Shown: positions 60,245 through 64,000 of the stretch, piece after piece | How the letters are laid out: every line of letters starts with the position of its first letter | Numbering within the stretch: the stretch's first letter is position 1 | Translations under genes and position numbers: made by a program | Assembly: GCA_965658025.1 (NCBI GenBank) | Contig: CBFHQL010000001.1 | Span: forward strand, 142,204 to 206,203 | Reading direction: 5' to 3' | Length of the DNA stretch: 64,000 bases | DNA from: UBA3537 sp965658025 | GTDB taxonomy: Bacteria; Bacteroidota; Bacteroidia; Flavobacteriales; Flavobacteriaceae | The notes under the pieces: generated by a model | Told to the model about the DNA's origin: nothing | Database searches by the model: none | What the model saw: the letters and a program-made list of their open reading frames with translations, nothing else

Positions 60245-60445
60245 TCAATTAACTTCAAATGTGATTTTTAAATTCACTCGAAATTCATCAACACGATCTC
60301 CATTCACTGTTGCACTTTGATCTTGCACGTATACAGACCGAATGTTTTTTACAGTTTTTGATGCATGTTTAATGGCTTTTTGAGTAGCGTCTTCCCAACT
60401 TTTATTGGAATTAGACAGCACCTCGATAACTTTGAGTACTCCCAT
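60245..60445 (-). CDS. dodecin family flavin-binding protein
   Basis: A 66-residue dodecin: VIEVLSNSNKSWEDATQKAI, then ASKTVKNIRSVYVQDQSA and a beta-strand end. Twelve copies assemble into a shell that stores flavin in the cytosol. Its length and wording are typical. It precedes the terminator at 60202-60226. Confidence 0.92.
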   Translation of the reverse strand: MGVLKVIEVLSNSNKSWEDATQKAIKHASKTVKNIRSVYVQDQSATVNGDRVDEFRVNLKITFEVN

Positions 60446-60506
60446 GATAGATAGATTTAAGGTTTATAAAAATTTAAAGTATAAATATATAAAAATAATT
60501 CAGAAT

Positions 60507-61406
60507 TTACCCGTTAAGGGCTTTCACTGAATTTATTTTATCCCCCATCATGTCCTTTAGAATAGCTTCAATACCATTTTTTAGGGTGAACGTAGATGAG
60601 GGGCACCCACTACAAGCCCCTTGAAGAATTACCTGTACCGTTTTGCTTTCGGCATCATAAGAATCAAACATAATGTTTCCGCCATCACTTGCCACTGCGG
60701 GCTTTACGTGTTGCTCAAGAATGTTTATGATTTCTTTTGAAACGTCATCTAATTCTTCGTAAGCTTTATCCAATTGCTCAGTTGTTTTTTCGAGTTCTTC
60801 AGTGGCAGTACTCAGCATCATTTGTTTTCCCTGTTCTATATATGTTTTGATAAATGTTCGAACTTCAAGGGTAATACCCTCCCATTCAATCACATCATAT
60901 TTTGTTATAGAAACATAGTTTTTGTCTAAAAAAACAGATTTAACAAAGGGAAATTGAAACAAAGCCGTTGCAAAGGGAGATGGTTTTGCTTCTTCAATTG
61001 AGCCAAATTCAAAAGACGAATTCACTAAGTTTTTATTGGCGACAAATTTCAACACTGCTGGATTTGGTGTACTTTCTGCATAAATAGTGATGGCGCTTTT
61101 TTTGGATTGTTCTGCAATTACAACCACCCCGTCGTTGTTGAGGTAATCTTGAATCTGTGTAGCAACCTCATTTTGAACATCGCTCCATGCCACAATATCA
61201 TAGCGCTCAATAGCCACAAAATTTCCTGAAATGTAAACTTTTTTAACGAACGGTAAATAAAACAATTGTTGCGCCAAAGGTGAATTTTTGGCTTCATCAA
61301 TATTAGCATATTCAAAACTTTCATATTGAACAAGAAATGAATTGGCTTCAAATTTTAAGATTTTCGGATTGCTTGTTTCTTGAGGAGTAATGTGAATAGA
61401 ACGCAT
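60507..61406 (-). CDS. Nfu/NifU-type Fe-S scaffold protein
   Basis: 299 residues with two copies of the N-terminal Nfu domain (about 2-90 and 104-190; the second begins TIYAESTPNPAVLKFVANKN) followed by a NifU-like C-terminal domain with the cluster-binding CxxC (Cys 265 and Cys 268 in GACSGCPSSTF). It assembles or delivers 4Fe-4S clusters in the cytosol. The duplicated N-domain is common in Bacteroidota. Divergent from the large secreted protein. Confidence 0.93.
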   Translation of the reverse strand: MRSIHITPQETSNPKILKFEANSFLVQYESFEYANIDEAKNSPLAQQLFYLPFVKKVYISGNFVAIERYDIVAWSDVQNEVATQIQDYLNNDGVVVIAEQSKKSAITIYAESTPNPAVLKFVANKNLVNSSFEFGSIEEAKPSPFATALFQFPFVKSVFLDKNYVSITKYDVIEWEGITLEVRTFIKTYIEQGKQMMLSTATEELEKTTEQLDKAYEELDDVSKEIINILEQHVKPAVASDGGNIMFDSYDAESKTVQVILQGACSGCPSSTFTLKNGIEAILKDMMGDKINSVKALNG

Positions 61407-61515
61407 ATTTATTTTTTTGCAAAGATACTAAAGAAATCTCTTGCTGCACTCCAAAATAGCGCATCATATAGGGGAAATATGGAGCATGAAGAGGGCGCAA
61501 TTTAAAACAAATCGA

Positions 61516-61523
61516 TATATTTG
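61516..61523 (+). promoter_or_regulatory. -7 element of the large secreted-protein gene
   Basis: TATATTTG, ending 18 bp before the TTG start at 61542. Confidence 0.55.
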
Positions 61524-61541
61524 AGCAATATCCGATTTAAC

Positions 61542-64000
61542 TTGAAGATTTTAAATTACATTTTTGCACTAATGTTAGCATGCGGATTTTATGCTCATGC
61601 TCAAGATGTTAATATGCAAAATGGAGCCGTAAATCAATGCAGCGGGACACTTTTTGATTCTGGAGGTGCTGGTAATTACACTAACAACGAAAACTCCACA
61701 TTTACCATTTGTCCTGAAAATGCAGGAGATGCTGTTCAGCTCGATTTTACATTTTTTGACACGCAAGCTAGTGCAGATTACCTTACCATTTATGACGGTA
61801 ACGACACAACAGCAACAGTTTTAGGAGTATTCGATGGGAATACAAGTCCAGGAGTTATACTTGCTACAAACTCATCAGGATGTCTTACACTAACTTTTGA
61901 AAGTAGTCCATCAATTTCTAGACAGGGTTTTGAGGCGAGTATCAGTTGCGCAACGCCATGCCAAGACATCGAGGCATTTGTTGCAACCACAAATCCACCG
62001 CCAGGCTTAGGAGGGAATATCGTTATTAATCAAGGGGATACTGTTGATTTTACAGGAGGGGCAAATTTTTCTTTGGATGGGACTGGTGCAACTTATGATT
62101 GGGATTTTGGAGGAGAAGACACTGCAACAACAGACTCTGGAGATACAGTTGTCAGTCATACGTTTAATAACATTGGAACATTTACGGTAACGCTTACCGT
62201 AACGGATGCAAATCCAACAGGATGTTTAGATTCTACTACTATTGTGGTTCAGGTACTTGGGCCTTATTTGTTAGTAGATCAAACGACCTATTCTGTAGAG
62301 CAGTTGGTTGAAGATATATTAGTGAATAGTTCATGTGTTGAAATCTCAAATATAGTTTCATCTACAGGAACTAATTTTAGCACAAGTGAACCAAATGGTA
62401 TCGGGTATTTTTCGGGCAATGGTGTTTCTTTTCCATTTACTGAAGGAATTTTACTAACAACAGGAGATGCTTCAGAAGCTGAAGGACCAGAAACAGGGGG
62501 TGCATTGGGTTCTGGGACAACTGCGTGGCCAGGGGATTTAGATTTAGAAAATGCTATACCTAATCTTAATCCAGGTCAAACGACTAATGCTACCTTCATT
62601 CAATTTGATTTTATTCCACTAGCCAATTCAATCAGCTTTAATTTTGTTTTTGCATCTGAAGAATACGGTTTCTATCAATGTGAATATACAGATGCTTTTG
62701 CTTTTCTTTTAACGAATAATGCAACAGGACAAACCACAAATTTAGCATTGGTGCCAGAAACAAACGATCCGATTTCTGTTTTGAGTGTACGTGATGGTGC
62801 ATACAATTCATCATGCTCTTCTGTAAATGAAGAGTTTTTCGAAGCATATTACGGTAACGGCGGACTTCCAGCAATTGACAGCCCCATTGATTTTATTGGC
62901 CATACCGTAAGTATGCTTGCTCAATCTGTAGTAGTCCCCGGCACAAGTTATACCATTAAATTGGTTATTGCAGACGATGGTAATGGTTTTGATGACACCA
63001 TTTATGATGCGGCTGTGTTTTTGGAAGGAGGGAGTTTTGATTTAGGTGGAGATCTTGGAGAGGACGTCACTATCGAAGGAGGAACAGCATTGTGCTTGGG
63101 TGATGCCATAACCCTAGATTCGCAATTATCTGGTGCTGAACACACGTGGTACTTAGATGGTAATGTTATTGAGAATGAATCTTCTTCAACACTTGAAACT
63201 AGTGTTACGGGAACTTATACAGTTGATATTTCCTTTGGGGAAGATTGCGTTGCCTCGGATTCAATTATAATTGAATACAAGCTTTCACCAACTATTGAAG
63301 CGATTTCAAATCTAATACTTTGTAATGCTGGCAGTCCAACATTTGACCTTACAGAAAACAATCTCCTTATATTAGGGACTCAAAATCCAGAGGATTACAA
63401 TATTACGTATCATAACACTCTTGATGCAGCAGAGAACGACAATACGCCTATTACCACAAACCTAACGAACTACACTGCCGCTTCAAATCCAGAAACAATT
63501 TTTGTCCGCATTGAAGATGCATTGACAGAAACGTGTTTTGTCACAAGGGCATTCGATTTAATTCTAACCGATGGACCACCAATTTCTAATGTTTCTGACA
63601 TAGTTTTATGTGATGATCTGTCCAATGATGGGGTAGAGGAGTTTAACTTAGAGCAACAAAATAGTGATATTTTGGGTACTTTAAATCCTGCTAATTATAG
63701 CGTCTCCTATTTTACAACTTTTGAAGACGCAAATATACCTCAAAACGAACTCCCATTACTTTACAGTTCTGCAACAAATCAACCGATATTCGTAAGAATA
63801 GATAGTGTAGATGACGAAGATTGTTATAGCGTCAGTCCCAATCCATTATTCAATTTGATAGTGACCAACAAAGCTACAGCTATAACACCCGGTCCTATGG
63901 TGGTTTGTGATGATGGTTCTGGTGGTTATTTTAGTTTTAATATAGAGAATCAGACCGCTACAATTTTAGGGGCTCAGGATCCTTCAACCTTTGCTGTCAC
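61542..64000 (+). CDS. large secreted CUB/PKD/choice-of-anchor-L protein, 3'-truncated
   Basis: The frame is open from TTG 61542 to the end of the window (more than 819 codons). A start at ATG 61572 would leave a signal peptide of only 11 residues, so TTG (KILNYIFALMLACGFYAHAQ) is preferred. In order: a CUB domain (about 25-135, with CSGTLFDSGGAGNYTNNE and DYLTIYDGNDT), a PKD domain (about 150-240, TYDWDFGG and NIGTFTVTLTVTD), a choice-of-anchor-L domain (about 245-490, GIGYFSGNGVSFPFTEG and FASEEYGFYQCEYTDAFAF), an immunoglobulin-like piece, then repeats containing VLCDDLSNDG and FFTTFEDA-type patterns. Such proteins usually end in a type IX secretion signal, here beyond the window. It is probably an outer-surface adhesin. 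Confidence 0.88.
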   Translation, partial: MKILNYIFALMLACGFYAHAQDVNMQNGAVNQCSGTLFDSGGAGNYTNNENSTFTICPENAGDAVQLDFTFFDTQASADYLTIYDGNDTTATVLGVFDGNTSPGVILATNSSGCLTLTFESSPSISRQGFEASISCATPCQDIEAFVATTNPPPGLGGNIVINQGDTVDFTGGANFSLDGTGATYDWDFGGEDTATTDSGDTVVSHTFNNIGTFTVTLTVTDANPTGCLDSTTIVVQVLGPYLLVDQTTYSVEQLVEDILVNSSCVEISNIVSSTGTNFSTSEPNGIGYFSGNGVSFPFTEGILLTTGDASEAEGPETGGALGSGTTAWPGDLDLENAIPNLNPGQTTNATFIQFDFIPLANSISFNFVFASEEYGFYQCEYTDAFAFLLTNNATGQTTNLALVPETNDPISVLSVRDGAYNSSCSSVNEEFFEAYYGNGGLPAIDSPIDFIGHTVSMLAQSVVVPGTSYTIKLVIADDGNGFDDTIYDAAVFLEGGSFDLGGDLGEDVTIEGGTALCLGDAITLDSQLSGAEHTWYLDGNVIENESSSTLETSVTGTYTVDISFGEDCVASDSIIIEYKLSPTIEAISNLILCNAGSPTFDLTENNLLILGTQNPEDYNITYHNTLDAAENDNTPITTNLTNYTAASNPETIFVRIEDALTETCFVTRAFDLILTDGPPISNVSDIVLCDDLSNDGVEEFNLEQQNSDILGTLNPANYSVSYFTTFEDANIPQNELPLLYSSATNQPIFVRIDSVDDEDCYSVSPNPLFNLIVTNKATAITPGPMVVCDDGSGGYFSFNIENQTATILGAQDPSTFAV

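Overview
The window is a chromosomal segment of a low-GC member of the Bacteroidota, almost certainly a (probably marine) Flavobacteriaceae. The evidence is a gldH gliding gene, two TonB-dependent receptors with carboxypeptidase-like N-terminal domains, a DUF4270 lipoprotein, a single-domain GT5 glycogen-synthase-like protein, an isolated atpD-atpC pair, signal peptides ending in A-Q, and recurrent TAnnTTTG promoter -7 elements. It contains one tRNA (Asn) and no rRNA, CRISPR array or insertion sequence. A 459-base run of N (31392-31850) marks a scaffold gap inside one gene.

Layout. 1-6222 (+): truncated trhO, PSP1/RicT-like protein, gldH, PBP1A, and scoA-scoB. 6217-9763 (-): double-ATPase ABC protein, PolB-type exonuclease, serine hydrolase. 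9814-16087 (-): heme operon hemA-hemCD(fusion)-hemE-hemF-[four-helix-bundle protein]-hemB. A 102-bp heptanucleotide tandem array separates hemF from the four-helix gene. 16262-20110 (+): AraC-type regulator, hemH, MATE exporter, hemJ, so most of the route from glutamyl-tRNA to heme is encoded within 10.5 kb on two divergent transcripts. 20160-22401 (+): orphan NtrY-like kinase and an enoyl-CoA hydratase. 22464-33402 (-): atpC, atpD, a GDSL lipoprotein with a TonB receptor, glmS, DUF4270 protein, GT5-like protein. 33509-38267 (+): panC, panD, flippase-like protein, esterase-TPR-like protein, radA. 38317-46656: bacilliredoxin, TerB-DnaJ protein, and a metal-homeostasis block consisting of a CxxC TonB receptor, a divergent DtxR-type regulator with ZIP transporter, and feoA-feoB followed by a 42-residue Cys-rich FeoB-associated peptide; then a SCO1/SenC protein. 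46793-48272: RseP-type protease and tRNA-Asn.

The 48.3-51.8 kb stretch is accessory. It has near-identical 31-bp direct repeats about 1.8 kb apart, two paralogous small lipoprotein genes (one frameshifted), three tiny membrane proteins, a decayed secreted-protein gene, and a TM2 protein. 51.8-61.4 kb returns to housekeeping: alkB, mscL, ribE, pdxA, yceD-rpmF-fabH-accB-accC, an amino-acid-oxidase-like flavoprotein, dodecin and an Nfu scaffold. The window ends inside a large secreted CUB/PKD/choice-of-anchor-L protein starting at 61542.

The observations most worth following are the heptad array with its embedded four-helix-bundle gene, the DtxR-type operator lying between two divergent metal promoters, the inverted repeat ahead of the heme-linked AraC regulator, the repeat-bounded decaying island beside tRNA-Asn, and a terminator hairpin lying inside the signal-peptide codons of the next gene.
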